64,000 nucleotides of DNA from Membranipora membranacea (GCA_914767715.1 OU612065.1:6510001-6574000), one strand, 5' to 3'. Shown: positions 48,489 to 60,665, counted from the stretch's first letter. Notes: generated from the letters alone by a model not told the origin. Numbers and translations are program-made.

Positions 48489-48850
48489 TACCGTAATCCC
48501 TCACCTATAGATCGCGCGACTTATAAGTGAAGGCGGCTATAAGAGAGTAGTATATAGACGCGACTATCATTTGAAGCATTATTATATTTAGTTTGCACCA
48601 AAACCTCTTACAATCACCGAAGATGAATAGCTCACTTGTAAACATGGAGTTGTGAGTTCAAAACCCACTGAGGGCAGTTTTTTTCCCAAAACTACTTAGT
48701 TCATTTGTAGTGAGTGTAGTGTAGTGAGTGTCTTAGAGCGGTGGGGTGTCTTATAGCTGTGGGGTGTCTTATAGCTGGAGCATTTTTATTTTTTCTGAGG
48801 GGGGTGATTCACTTATAAGTCCGGTGACTTATAGGTGAGGGATTACGGTA
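48489..48850 (+). mobile_element. Tigger-like MITE, copy 4, with deleted A box
   Basis: TIRs as in the other copies, bordered by TA. Unit A shows the empty site GTGAC-TA-ACAGCAAAT at 40196-40210, proving insertion after the duplication or precise absence in A. About 16 bp covering the D-arm/anticodon stem of the tRNA-like block is missing (TAGCTCACTTGTAAAC). Confidence 0.9.
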
Positions 48851-48922
48851 ACAGTAAATTCGAAGTCTTTGCCATGATTGTTGTTTGCTGTGGCGCTTTT
48901 TTTATTTGCTTGTCCTAGTATG

Positions 48923-48992
48923 TCAACATTGTCACGCGGCTACTTTTTTGTGCCGCATGACAAGACTACTAGTAGAGTACGTATTTAGGCTA
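48923..48992. mobile_element. 70-bp hairpin insert with 8-bp target-site duplication
   Basis: CTAGTATG at 48915-48922 and 48993-49000; unit A has one CTAGTATG at 40272-40279. The interior hairpin is TTGTCACGCGGC and GCCGCATGACAA. Similar hairpins occur at about 13496-13545 and 58104-58438. An 8-bp duplication is typical of hAT elements. Confidence 0.65.
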
Positions 48993-49040
48993 CTAGTATG
49001 TATTTAGGTCACTTTACACTTTTCTCATTGCTTTGTTTGG

Positions 49041-49965
49041 GGTAACTGTAAATTGCTGAACAGACTGAACAGCTGAACAGAATTTCCCAGACTACTATTT
49101 GTTTGATTCTTTACATGATTGGCTAATTTTGCATAAGCATGGACAATTCTTTATATTCTTCTCATTAAATTATTTATTTTAAGTTTGCATTCACCTTGGT
49201 TTCTTTCAATTTTATTCACAGTAATTTTTTCGTCGTTACACTACCTAGTGAATGGATGGAAAGAAGCCCCCCTTCCCCTATAAACAAAGCTTGTTAAAGG
49301 GCAACCAAGGTTTCGCAGCAATGCATTAATGGGTAGTAAATAATGTGCTAGGCAGCATCAGCTTTGTGCATTACGCGATGCAAAACTCAAACTAGTTGCT
49401 GACTCTAAGCTGGGTAACACTTCGGTTTAGGGGAGGTTCCAAGACATTGCTGTAATGATGATAGAGCACAGGCTTAATAATAACAGGAACAGGAAACTGC
49501 TCTGTGGTATTCTATTTTAGTTGAGTTTGAGTACCTGATGGATGAAATGTTTCAGAAGAATTCTTGCTGAATAATCATCCGAATTAGATTTTGTCTTTTT
49601 CCCTCGGCAGAAGGTGCAATCTGCTATTAATCAATGAGGGCCAATGAGAAGTTATTTGAAACCCTGGTTGCCCTTTAAGACTGGCTAGATGGAAGGTTGA
49701 GCTGGATAATGTTTCTGGTGTCCAATTTCCAGGACACCATCAGATTTTGTCAGAAATGGCACATTGATTGCTTCATTTGCTTGTCCTAAATTGGTTATAT
49801 TAGGTGCCAACAGGAACTTAGTGACTCATCAAATCATTTGGTTAAGAGGAATATGTTTGAGAAGTGATAGTCACCCAGAGAAATGGCTACAAATAATAAT
49901 TTTGCTCTGAGAATTTCTGTTCAGCTGTTCAGTCCGTTCAGCCTGTTCAGCAATTTACAGTTACC
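49041..49965. mobile_element. Mutator-like (MULE-type) non-autonomous element, 925 bp
   Basis: TIRs GGTAACTGTAAATTGCTGAACAG and inverse CTGTTCAGCAATTTACAGTTACC, flanked by an exact 11-bp duplication GCTTTGTTTGG (49030-49040 and 49966-49976). A TTAA MITE (49295-49678) is nested inside. Target-site length points to Mutator-like transposons; no transposase is present. Confidence 0.82.
49295..49678. mobile_element. TTAA-flanked MITE (AGGGCAACC family), copy 4, nested
   Basis: TTAA|AGGGCAACCAAGGTTTCGC and inverse CCTGGTTGCCCT|TTAA inside the element at 49041-49965. Closely similar to copy 3. Confidence 0.88.
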
Positions 49966-50138
49966 GCTTTGTTTGGTCAACAGCCAAAAAGCAATTAATG
50001 AAACTTAACTCTGGCTTTTGTCATTGACAGATCTAGGGGGAAGTCCCTATTTTAGCCATTAGTAAGAGCCTCTCTTATAGTACATCAGTTACAGCGAGCA
50101 ACATATATGATTAGCTCGATTATAAGACACAAAACAAA

Positions 50139-51023
50139 ATGGCGAACTCAGCTCACTCTCAGTCTCAACATTCAGACTTTAACATCGAGCATCCTACACT
50201 TGGACAGATTGAATCTGGATCAATGGTCAGTTTCCTCTAATATCAATAACTATATCCATATAATTATTCATGTTATGCACATGATATACATATATGTATA
50301 AATAATGCATATACCATAATATAATAATTTATGTACTTGTGGAACAGCGGCACATGTAATTGTATCTTTCTTGAACTTGTCTAAACATTATTTGGCAGAT
50401 GCAGTATCCCAACCGTACCTGGCATCATAATATCCATTCCATTACACAGAACAACATAGGATGGAAATTGACTGGCTACCCAGGTAACTGCTGCACTCGC
50501 AATTGAAAGAAGGAAAAATAAAATAGGGAAGGCTGAGACTCAGATTTAAAGATGTTGCAGAAAAATTATGAAATGGAGAGAGATCGACCTGAGCTTCTGG
50601 CAAATCATGGCTAAAAACAGAGTTTTGTGGAGGACTGCAACCAAAACAAAGCCCAAACCATAGAATACTCTGCGTCGACTGGCTGCAAGAGAGAGACACA
50701 GAACAACTAATGCATCCCCCCCAATGGGATACTTATAACTTAAATTCTGTTTTTGGTTGTAGATAAATGATTCTGTTCAGGAGCCTTACACCTTTCTCTA
50801 TAACGCCTCAATTATGGCTTCTCTGTGCTGCTTTATGTGGCCGTGTAGTTTCATTGGCCTCATGCATATCAGTGCTGCACGAGAAGATTACAACCGCGGT
50901 GCTCTCAATCTCAGCCGAAAGAAGAAGAATGAGGCTTGCTGCTGGACTGCATGGGGATGGGGTCTTGGCTTGCTGTGGATTATCATCAGCTTCATACTGC
51001 TTGTGGTGTCTGCTGGTGGCTAG
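50139..51023 (+). CDS. CD225/dispanin-family membrane protein, gene B
   Basis: Exon 1 50139-50225 (29 codons) and exon 2 50763-51023 join in phase 0 for 115 aa. Exon 1 ends HPTLGQIESGSM, identical to gene A in this stretch. Exon 2 keeps NDSVQEPYT, TM1 (SIMASLCCFMWPCSFIGLMH), the loop EDYNRGALNLSRKKKNEACC and TM2 (GLLWIIISFILLVVSAG), then stops. Relative to gene A a 2-nt shortening just after TM2 moves the frame and brings a TAG, removing the ~25-residue tail. The loop and both TMs are conserved. Intron about 0.54 kb, much shorter than in A; it may hide a small alternative exon (about 50399-50482), which is not phase-compatible with simple inclusion. Confidence 0.85.
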
Positions 51024-54000
51024 TGCTCTGTTCAATCATCAGCGTCCTTATGACTTCAGTCAGGGTTAGGTACTACGGTCAAGACGTGCCTACAAAGCAG
51101 TATCTATATAACATAGCATTGAATCCAGTACTGCTGAACTCTCCTTATTTCACAGATCCTGTTAGATCTTTGCCATAGTAACTGCTGAGTTTATTAGTTT
51201 CGCGAACCCAACAATTACATAATATTTTTTTTTTTTATATCTATACCACAATTCTAGATGAGCATTACAGTTTCTTGTCATGTGTATGTCCATCATCATT
51301 CCTGTTTTTCTCTGGTTATTCACTATACAATTAGACATCGTGCCATATAGTAATGTAATTAGTATGAAATATTCCGTGTTTGCCATAGTATATGTAAACC
51401 TTAGACTTGTTTCTTTGGCTGGTTCTTTGCCAGAGAAATTTCCTAGTGGCCGTATATTAGTCTATTCCAACTGGTGGAGGAATAGTTGTGTTTAGTAGTA
51501 TTCCTCCACTGCCTCTTCAAAATAACATCTGTACTTCTAAAATCAGTATCTGGCGATACCTTATGCTGTGCTCAGTGTTGTTATGTTTTTCATAGACCAG
51601 ATCTGCATCTACACTCTAGACGCTGCACTATTGATCAGTCCATATTTGAAGCATATTACAATGCACAAGTCCCACAAAATCATTTGATGATGGCTGCTGA
51701 AATTTCAAGTACATGAACTCCTCTTCTGTTTTATTTTTCTCCAAGAAAGTAAAGAGGAGTTCGGATGCTTGAACTGTGTTACTACTGTGTTACTAGAGAC
51801 ACCATCTCATTGTCGATCTGTTAGTCTGAAGGGACTGAGAAGCCATTTTCAAATCCGTGACAACTGACAAGGCAGTTTAATAAAATTTGAGTGTTTGATA
51901 ATGAAATGTCACTAACTCGCATTGCAGCCGTCTGAGTACTTAGACTTAGAGTTTTGGATTCGAGTCCCAATGGGGGAGCTTTCATGATTGGTTGATCCAG
52001 CCCCTCCAGCATTCTTGGGTGTATCTCTCTCATTGGCTAGCCATAAAGCAGGATATTGTCTTTTGTACAATATTATAATTGACGGGCTCCCTTAGCACAG
52101 GTGGATTGTGAGAGGTAGATTCCCTATACCCCAGCATATTGCGGAGTAGGCAGGGCGCCAGCTTACCTGGTTGAGACTAAAACATCGGTGAATTTATGTA
52201 TAAGGGGTAGAACACACAGTATGCATATTTGTCGAGTATTTATAACTTTATATATTAATAATTGCATCTGGCTAAAATGAGGCAGCAATAGCCTCATCCC
52301 AAAGGCCCCTTTTTTGTTAGTTTTTTCAAAAGACAAACAGAAAGGGGCCTAATTGGGATAGGGCTATTCTAATTTTTCCCTGTATTGCATTTTTATTTAC
52401 CGATTTTTACTCACCATCAATGTTGATATCGCAAAAATTTTATGCCACTCAATATCCGTTTTATCAAGCAGCCAAACCCACATCGCCCAGATTGTGAACC
52501 CCCACCACATGTAAAAGCAGCAGGTGGTAATCAATACCCACGCAGAGCCCTCAGGAGTGCACTCAATTCCATTCTTTTTGGAGTAATTGTGCTTCGGATA
52601 CTTATATGGTATGGTATAGATTGTTTTTTTGTCATTATCAATAGCTGTTTAATTTATTCTTAAAAAATATAAATTGAATATGCGCTTTTAAATTTAACTA
52701 ACGTTTACAAAACGAAATTTGATTCACAAAGAATGAGCTTGACAAAATTGTATGGAGTTATCCACTTCCTCAAGGGGATAGGGTAACTCCACACAAACTA
52801 AACATGATCAACAGTTTGAGCAGGGAGGGTTTGAGGTTGCCCGCCCTGCTAGGCTGTTCAGCCTCAAGTGGGTCGAATATTCAACAACACATTATTTTTA
52901 CCGCCTGGTCGCTGGGTCAAAGCACCCCATATCCTGTAGCTTTTACTAACAGGTGTGAGTATGCCGATTGCCATTCCTTTCTCGCATAAGGGAGCTAACT
53001 TCTGGTTTAGTACTGTCACATTGGTGGCGGAGAAGAACTTTTATAAATTAGCTCTATCTGTAGTACTTTATCCCAATGACTGAATATATGCACAATCACC
53101 CATATCATGGTTTTTGGTTCTCAGAAATTACTTTTAAACTAGGTGACCCAGTTTTGTTCAAGACAACTCAAATCGAGTGTACATTTCACTGCTAAAACAA
53201 TGAGACCCATACCTGACAAGTCTCCCTTTTTGATAGGGAGGCTCCCAGTTTTTAGGGTGTTTTTCCATCCCCTCCCTATCTCCCTTTTCCTCCCTTTTTT
53301 CTGCTTCCTTTACCAAGAACATTTTTTAAGCTGCTTTTTGCAATGGAAACTATTTTTTCCTACCTCAACAGTGCATACACCTATGTAATTGCTTATTACC
53401 ATTACTGCTTGTATGTAAAATCAGGTACAATGACGAAATTAATATTATGTAAGCTCAAGTTTTGGCTTAGAAATACGAAAAACGCGGGCTGAATTGCACT
53501 TCAGTAAGGAGTACGATACAATATTGAATCTACTGTAATGGAAACAACTCAGATAGTGGGCAAATTGTATGAAACATGATCAATATTATTGCTGAATTAT
53601 ACTCAGTATTGCTGTTGACTGCTTTGATCAAAAAAGTTGGAGGTTGATTATAGTATCTTAGCCTGCCTCAATAAGCATTGGTGTTTTAGTGATCCTGTCC
53701 ACCAACACACCAATGCTTGTCAAGACGGTACAGCTATTTAAATATGTGTACAGCGTAAATTGATAACAATTCTTGTGAAAATAAATAACCATTATTTCAA
53801 AAGAAAAGAATATAAAAAATAGTCAGTATTGCCAATGCCAATTGCTTCAATTTTGAGATGATTGCAAGCTGACAAGGACAATAAAAGAAAATAATGGATA
53901 GTAACATGAAAAGTAAAAAATGGAAGTTGTCTAGACATTGACGAGACCAAAATACTGCATACATAAAGGAAATAGACATCAGAAAGCATAGCAATAACAT

Positions 54001-54209
54001 ATCTTTAGATAGAACTCAGATTTGCAGAGTTCTTTATCTGCAACTAATAACATTTAATAGGCTTCCCCACGCTGGTTTTAAAATAAATAGATTTAGGATA
54101 TATCATTAAAGATAATACGAGCATGGGGCTACTGAAAATTGAGTTCTTCTAAACATGACTGTAATTAAGGACTTCGCTATCGCGGTTGTACAAAGCTACT
54201 GCTGAGCCA
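51024..54209. other. Interval between dispanin B and the BNIP3-like gene
   Basis: 51024-51700 is the 3' flank duplicated from unit A. About 51930-51995 has a B-box-like GGATTCGAGTCCCAATGG without a clear A box. 52442-52663 is an open frame with one hydrophobic stretch but no family resemblance. About 53675-53730 has a short inverted repeat (AAGCATTGGTGTT). No gene supported. Confidence 0.45.
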
Positions 54210-57200
54210 TCATACTATTCGCAGGAGTCTGGCGATCGATGAGTATTTCTTGAAGCATATAAACATCCTAAATGTAAGAAGAGACAAAAAGTTATTCATG
54301 CCTGTCACAAATACAGTTGGTTGGTTGGTTTATTTTGTCACAAACATTAGGTATGCTGTAAGATTGAGTGTTAATACTGTTACATGAGTAGGGAATAACA
54401 AAAATAAATATAAAAAATGAGTGAAGTAGTCCGACTTCTAGTGGATTAAAAAATATCTTGTAATATTAAAATCAAATGTCTGAGGAAGGATCCATTGCAG
54501 CAGTGGAAGTTGATGTAAGAGATTCACTTTTATAGATAACCACCTGAAGTTAAATTTGAATCAATAACTTTTTAGTAATAGGTTTGTATGTGGACTCTGG
54601 AGTGCCTCAAATACAATTTGAGATATAAAGTTGGACTTAGCTTCTCAAGGACCGAGAGAAGGCAACTTCTTCTCTGTCAAATAAATTGCGTTCAGTCTAT
54701 ATTGGTTAAAATCACAAGGTCTGTCCCAGTTCGAAAACCAAGTACACGCCCACCACATTTTAGCATCAAGTTGGTCTCAGCTTGCAGGGAGGTCAGAGCA
54801 CACCTGGGCACACCTGGGCACAGAGCCAGGTTGTCAGGAAACTGCAGCGGAACTTGAACCAATGAACTGTATTGTTTGAACCAAGGACCTCCTTTGCGTC
54901 TTGCAAGTCAGGCGTTCTAACCAACTGAGCTGCCTCCTACTTGTTAAAAATAATTATAGTGTTTTCCCAGGTTTTTGAACCAACAACCTATCAATGCTTG
55001 GGCTGATATTTTGTAATATGGATGTGAGGTAGATAGTTCAGGGTGGAACTCCTTAAATCGGCAGTGACAAAGTTCGACCTGACTGCTCCTTGAAGGCAAG
55101 GCACAGTTAACACAAATATAACAACAGATAATGGTGTCCTTGCCTTGGTATGATAACAATTACTCACAGAGTTGCTCCAACGAGAAAACTGCATGCGTGT
55201 GAGAATATAACCCTTGGTATGGAGGCAATATCAAATTTAGAGTCATCATCTGACCGAGAGCTGTCATCACTGTGTACTGGATGGTGTTTGACTTTCTTGT
55301 ACTTCATGTCATAGTCACTAAAAGAGTAAAGAAAACATAAATCACAATTTCATACTTACATCAAAATGGTTAAAATAGAAAGCAAGATGGAACTTCAGAT
55401 TCCTAATTCACTACAGCCTGTCTCAGAGCAGTAACCATTGAACGGAGTAGTAGAGAGGAGTAATTATTAGCTAGCTTTTAATTTAGCTAGTTTGAGGGTG
55501 TCATATTGTTTGTTAGCACCGATTCTTGCTAGCCTAGGTGGGAGTTTATCCAAAATTTATCAGCTGAGTTACTGTAAGCTATTTTCACTATTTCAAACCT
55601 CTGTGATAAGGCTTACATATGCTTCAATGATTACTAACACTGCAGCAGTATATATCAGGTTGAAAAAGCCAAAAATGTGACTCGTTCGAAGTTAAATAAT
55701 TTAACTGCAAACTATGACAAGACAATGTTATCCTTCAAACATGAACCGTAGTCCGTAGCCAGCATAATTTTTTTACAAAGAAAAAACAGGGTAAATACTA
55801 AGTCGATTAAAATAGTTTCATATGATGCCATAAGTTGTTACATTTTTTGTAGTTATTCTCATGTCAATCAGTGTCAATTTACACCTTGTCATCTTTATAC
55901 TAAGGGGGCAAGTCAATTGTGGACCACAATGAAGAGAGGTGCTATCTCCATAGAGTTTTCCAAAATAAAGATGTAAATAACATTGATCATCTGAGATACA
56001 TGGCACAGGTCTGCTACAGACTAGACTCATGTTATCAACACCCCTAGAGGTTAAACCTGGACTTTTCTTAGATATATAGAAAAAGCCAATTCCGCTGATG
56101 TTTTGTATTGATTTAAATTTGAATGCTATTCATGAACTTCAGTTCGTTAGAGTTATGCTGAGAACGCGAGAAAGTTTGCTGCTGCCAAAATTTTATCTAG
56201 TTTATCTACTTTCCAGGCACCTAAATGCAGGGAAAATTCAGAGAGTATGTCTTATATTCAGTGATGACTGTTTCTCAGAATTACAGTAGATCTAGAAGTT
56301 AATAATTATAGATAATCATGCTCATGCAGTTAACTTAACCCAATGACCTTAAAAATCAATGAAGCTATCTATATCTAGTGTTCTAATAGTGATAATTATA
56401 CTGAATACTTAAATACGGTTTTATGCTGATAGTGATACATTTCACATAGCAAGAGAATCTTTATCCCAACTTCTATCAGTGTTGCCTAATTTGCACTAGG
56501 TGTAATAACTGTTTTGGGGTTCGAAATAAGCAGTACCGCTCAGACAGCCACGAGATTGAGTTCAGGATTTGAAAACAACCAATCTAATAGATGAAGTTGT
56601 GGGTGTCATAAACGTGAGCTCTGCAAAGGGAAATCGTAGCGTACCCAGTGTCAAGGATTCACCCACTTACCAGGGAGGAGTAACTTCAGGCCGACTGGAC
56701 CAATCCCATATGAAATCATTGATCTGCTGCTGCTGTGTAAACAAACAAATATATCATATCAAGCTTTAAAAGACCCTCTTAGGACTTTCCCTCGCGGGGG
56801 GGCCGTCGGGCGGGAGGCAAAAGTCTGGGGGGCTCAGACTATTTTAGGACACGAAATGAATTCCTACATAAGTGTGATGTGGTAAACATGAAGTTCCAAC
56901 TCATAGATTATTCCAATGATGCTGATGTGTGTCCGCACCACTATAAGTATTCATGCAGCATATTTAGATGAGTGTACATAGTTGATGTTATCACTGAGTA
57001 ATATAATAAGGATATCCTGACTCGGTGATGTTATATTCATAGCTAACAGCTGTACATCTGTTCAGCTCTAAAGCACATAGCATACAATGTCCTAATTTAA
57101 GGTAGTCAACCCACTCCAACCACATTGTGCGGGATTCTCTACCAGACTGTTGGCGTAATATTATACAACACATGACAATTCTATAATAATAGTCAAAGAG

Positions 57201-59071
57201 AGGTTTAAATTTGATCACGCATGGAAGGTGTGTTTTTGAAAGCATTTGAAATGTTGCCAGCCTAAAGCTGCTTCCCTTATAATATAATGTATATTATCAT
57301 CAAGTACTTTCATTGACCAGTCATTGATTATCATCCTGCACATAAGCTAGATTCTTATAGATTCTCATGGTGCATTACCAAGCGTGAAGCAAGATTTTCA
57401 CATGCATTTTACATAAAAACATGTCATGTCTTTATCCTTGCTGGCAGCTATGTATATCTATAATAAATTCTAAGCAAGTTACATAGTAAAAACCAATGAT
57501 TTAAAAACCACTTACTGGTATGTCAATTTTTGGTCTTGTAAACATCTCTCCTGTTGATCCACTTACAACACTAAGTGGTGGACTGCTCCTGTGACTAAAA
57601 TAAAAATGAGGACAAGCAGGATTATTAGCGAATTGATCATACCACCAAAACTCCCAGAAACAATATTTTGACAAGTTTAGCTAGACAGTTAAACAGTGAT
57701 CTCAAGCTGCAACTGACAGCTTGACTGATAATATTATAGCAGGACAGGCTAAGCATCGTCATGATGATATACCAGGATGCAAATCTGTTGATTGATACAT
57801 CAGCTTACCTAACTGTTTGACTGGCGTTTGTGGTGCGGAGGGATGGAGTCTTTGATTCATGCTGAGCATCAGAGAGCAAACGCTCAAAACTGACAGTGGA
57901 GTGTTGCAAGTCAGACAGCTGTCTTATACTGCCTGTATCTACTTTAACCCATGAATCTTAAAATATATGACATCAATACATCATGTATGAAGTACTTCCT
58001 TCCTTCGTAGAGATGTTTTGTTACTATACTATAGCTTTTGGTCCTGTGGTGAGGGGTTATGGCTAATGAGTATTGAGGCTATCAGGCAGGTGGAGCAAGG
58101 CTAGTCTTGTCAGGCGGCCACAATTTTGTTTTGTGGCCGTGCGTGGGCGTATATTACCACCCACGACTCACGACAAGTTGTGGGCTAAAAAAATTTAATT
58201 TTTTGGATTTTTTTTTTTGGATTTTCATCCTTAAAACATCTTCTAATGGTAGTTTTTCATGCTCTTTCCATATAAAACACCCATTTCTGGGTATAAATTT
58301 GATTTAATGGGTGAAAAACCATAAAAATGTCAAATATTGCGAATAAGTTCACGAAATTTTCGCGCGCGAATTGTGTCTGGGGTGAAAAGTGGTGGGTCAG
58401 ATTTTTCGGAATATACGCCCATGTGGCCGTGTGACAAAGCCATCATGTGGACTTGCTTGAAGGGATATTTATTCGATTGAGACTGAAAATAACAAAGGAC
58501 TATAGTTATCTGTAATCTCTAAGCCTACTTACATGAATACATGCGGATTGCTGTTCCTGTTTCAATTTACAACCATATATTATTAACATAGTACAGCTTT
58601 ATAGCCTGCCCAGGCTAACAGCATCCCTTATCTATGGTGTTTCAGTATGAACTGCCTTTCATTGGTCTATCACCCCGAAACTGTGTTGTTGAGATCTAGC
58701 TCGAAAAAATGACTTTCCAGTTATTGTCTATTTGCTGACAAGCCCGTCATTGGAATCATCTATGCTCATAACGTTTATTGTACACATTTAAAATAGTTTG
58801 AGGATAGAACATTATATTGATTTGATCTACAAACCTAATGAAATCCTGAGCATAACACTCATCCATGTACCACTCTTGCCAAATTGCTATTGCATTCAAG
58901 TATGACCATTTATACCAAACCATGGACTCTATCCCCAGTAAATTTTAACAATATATAGTAATAGTCACATCTCATCATAATTTTGGAAGAGTATTTTGAC
59001 GGTGTATTCTGGTCACCGATATATTGACCATTTGATTTAATTTTCGTTTTTGGCACAAACGTCTTGGCCAT
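54210..59071 (-). CDS. BNIP3: BNIP3/NIX-like mitophagy receptor, complete, six exons
   Basis: Exons in transcript order: 59071-59017, 57956-57809, 57594-57516, 56732-56671, 55317-55168, 54267-54210, total 552 nt (183 aa plus stop), all phases consistent. BNIP3 proteins sit in the outer mitochondrial membrane through a C-terminal TM and recruit LC3/GABARAP for mitophagy. Visible hallmarks: DSWVKV (19-24), a W-x-x-V LC3-interacting motif in the place of vertebrate SWVEL; LLSDAQHES (45-53), near-identical to the family DAQHES block; FIWDWSSRPE (101-110), the BH3-like/WDWSSRPE signature; a Ser/Asp-rich linker; and the C-terminal TM IPRVIFSHACSFLVGATLMF (148-167) keeping the Ser-His pair used in dimerisation, followed by a KK-containing tail. 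Exon 1 is the least certain because a nearby alternative donor is also phase-compatible. Confidence 0.88.
54312..54500 (-). mobile_element. 5'-truncated LINE copy (3' end only)
   Basis: Matches the 3' end of the LINE at 36010-39345 (TTTTGTCACAAACATTAGGT, GACTTCTAGTGGATTAAAAA) and begins with the same GGTTGGTTGG repeat. Nearly identical over about 180 bp. Confidence 0.88.
54705..54940 (-). repeat. tRNA-derived SINE copy
   Basis: Reverse complement begins AGGAGGCAGCTCAGTTGGTTAGA (A box, reading from 54940), contains GACTTGCAAGACGC and the body GACCTCCCTGCAAGCTGAGA. Internal duplication of CACACCTGGG. Confidence 0.8.
56764..56851 (-). repeat. GC-rich AGTCTGAGCCCCCCAGACTTT repeat
   Basis: Inverted relative of 350-412: GGGCCGTCGGGCGGGAGGCA and AAAGTCTGGGGGGCTCAGACT. 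Short related pieces at 3592-3632 and 21566-21590. Located in a BNIP3-like intron. Confidence 0.7.
58104..58438. mobile_element. MITE nested in a short hairpin repeat
   Basis: Outer CTTGTCAGGCGGCCAC and inverse GTGGCCGTGTGACAA match the hairpin at 48923-48992. Between them lies an insert with ends GTGCGTGGGCGTATATT and inverse AATATACGCCCAT. In intron 1 of the BNIP3-like gene. Confidence 0.65.
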
Positions 59072-59119
59072 GATTACAACGCTGCGCGGGGAAAAAAAGG
59101 TTGCTTCATACAATACATC
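59072..59119. promoter_or_regulatory. Candidate bidirectional promoter
   Basis: A 48-bp CpG-containing stretch (GCTGCGCGGGG) separates the BNIP3-like start on the minus strand from a possible plus-strand first exon at 59120. Inferred only from divergent geometry and base composition. Confidence 0.35.
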
Positions 59120-59149
59120 ATGGAACGCAAATATGACTTAGGTAAACGG
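59120..59149 (+). other. Possible plus-strand first exon (start of PCIF1 transcript or unknown gene)
   Basis: ATG plus nine codons (MERKYDLGKR) followed by a consensus GTAAGT donor at 59150. If spliced to the acceptor at 62326 (upstream of the PCIF1 ATG) the frame meets a stop after seven codons, so it would be a short uORF in a PCIF1 5' UTR exon. The unspliced frame runs to 59362 without recognisable features. Confidence 0.3.
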
Positions 59150-60601
59150 GTAAGTATTTGTCAATCTGGTATCACAGATGTTGTGAGTGGACAATTCACG
59201 GCTACAGTTTGCCTGCTGAACACGAATCATTTATATTACCTGAAAGCTGTCCGTCGTTGTCCATGTCTTTGCGGGTGGCAATTCGAGTTTTTAATACTGC
59301 TTGACAATGGCTTATGTTACAGAGTAGTGCCTGTTTATACTCCTGAGAAAATCTTGGGCTAGTAATTATAAGAAAAAGAAAACATCATTATTATTCACGA
59401 TCGCTGAGGCTGTGTTTTTGATAAAGTGACAGCGACGATTGGGCCCCCTTGCCCTAAACAAAAGACCTCACAGCACCATGTATAGGCTCGAAAAAGTCTG
59501 TTCCCTTTGTGAATGCAGAGGAATACCTCAACAGCTGTGTATCAAGCTGCCGCATCCCTGGAGTGGCGCATCTGGCACGGCGCCTCGATAACCGACTTTT
59601 ACGATATCACTCCGTCACTACAGAGAGAAACATGTTCTAGTATAGGCTAAGTGCAATAACGTACTTATCATAAATAATTTTTGAATGCCACATTTATAGG
59701 TCTCTTCTATGCATGACAGATGCACAAGGTACATGGTTTGTCATAATTACTGACAGAAGCACTCAAAACTCAAATAAGTTTACAGGAGAGAATGATGCAA
59801 GATTTGAAGTTGCTATGGATTTGAAATCATGAATCATATATACACAACATGTTTGTCAGTAACTCAGCAAAGCATTGAACACTGACACATACATACATGT
59901 CATTTGACTGGTTCTCCTTTGAATTGCTGATGAGAGTCTTATGCCCAATTGCCCTGAAGCAAACCCCCTGAATATAAATAATCAATTTAAAATTGTTTGA
60001 AACAAGTGCTCCACCTTTCTTGAATGAATAGCTTGAATTGAACTATGTAGAAATGTACCCATATATCTTATAGTGGTTCTGGTTATAGTGACACTGAGGA
60101 TTTGTTATTGTTTTGGTATGATGTAATAACCCAAATTATTTTTGTCTGGTTCATTATTTTGTGCAAGTTGATGCCATTTTCATAAATTAATATTTATATA
60201 CTAGTAAAAGATTAAAAACACCCCCTCTGTAATTTCAAGATTTTGATCCAAAAGATATAACACGTCATTAACAAAAACACAATTTTGGATTTTGACCTAG
60301 TTATTGTTGGAAATGAGAAGATGGCCGCCAAAATCTGAACTGTTTTCTATGTTTTAAAATGGTTTATTTGTATCATTGGGAAAGGTGGTCAATTACATGT
60401 ATTAAATGTATGTGTTATCATCAGTAATATCACCTTTGTAAAGGGTAAGGTCTTTGAAGTGAAAATAAAGACTGGGTGTTATGTCTGGGATGATGTGCGT
60501 GTGACTGACAGTGACTAGTAGTCTTAATTAAAGTCTAGTGAGTCACTCTCACTCAGTCACTGTCAGTGACACTGAGTGAGTCACAGACAGCAGTGAACAT
60601 A

Positions 60602-60665
60602 GGACTGCTGCATTTCCTGACTTTTGGCCACCAAGCCCAAAGTCAGGAAATGCGCACTCCTATGG
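60602..60665. repeat. Hairpin repeat
   Basis: CATAGGA-CTG...CATTTCCTGACTTTTGG and its inverse CCAAAGTCAGGAAATG...TCCTATG. Half of this repeat is adjacent to the SINE at about 40795-40820. Confidence 0.7.

Larger units (their letters stand above)
39515..51700 (+). repeat. Tandem segmental duplication carrying two dispanin genes
   Basis: Unit A (about 39515-47330, including its insertions) and unit B (about 47380-51700) share upstream sequence (CACTGTAGTTCTACTCCTTT at 39607 and 47457), promoter-proximal sequence (CATCAGTTACAG(G/C)GAGCAACA), exon 1, parts of the intron (ATACACAGAACAAC), exon 2 and about 600 bp of 3' flank (ATCTGCATCTACA at 47198 and 51601). The units differ mainly by separate transposon insertions. 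Confidence 0.85.

Noticed and set aside
52442-52663. 73-codon frame with a hydrophobic segment as a small membrane protein
   Set aside because: Not recognisable, no paralogue in the window and no clear exon boundaries; could be chance.
56991-57245. Minus frame with MWLEWVDYL considered as the BNIP3 W-D-W exon
   Set aside because: The true WDWSSRPE exon is at 56671-56732 with matching phases; this frame is not needed and fits poorly.
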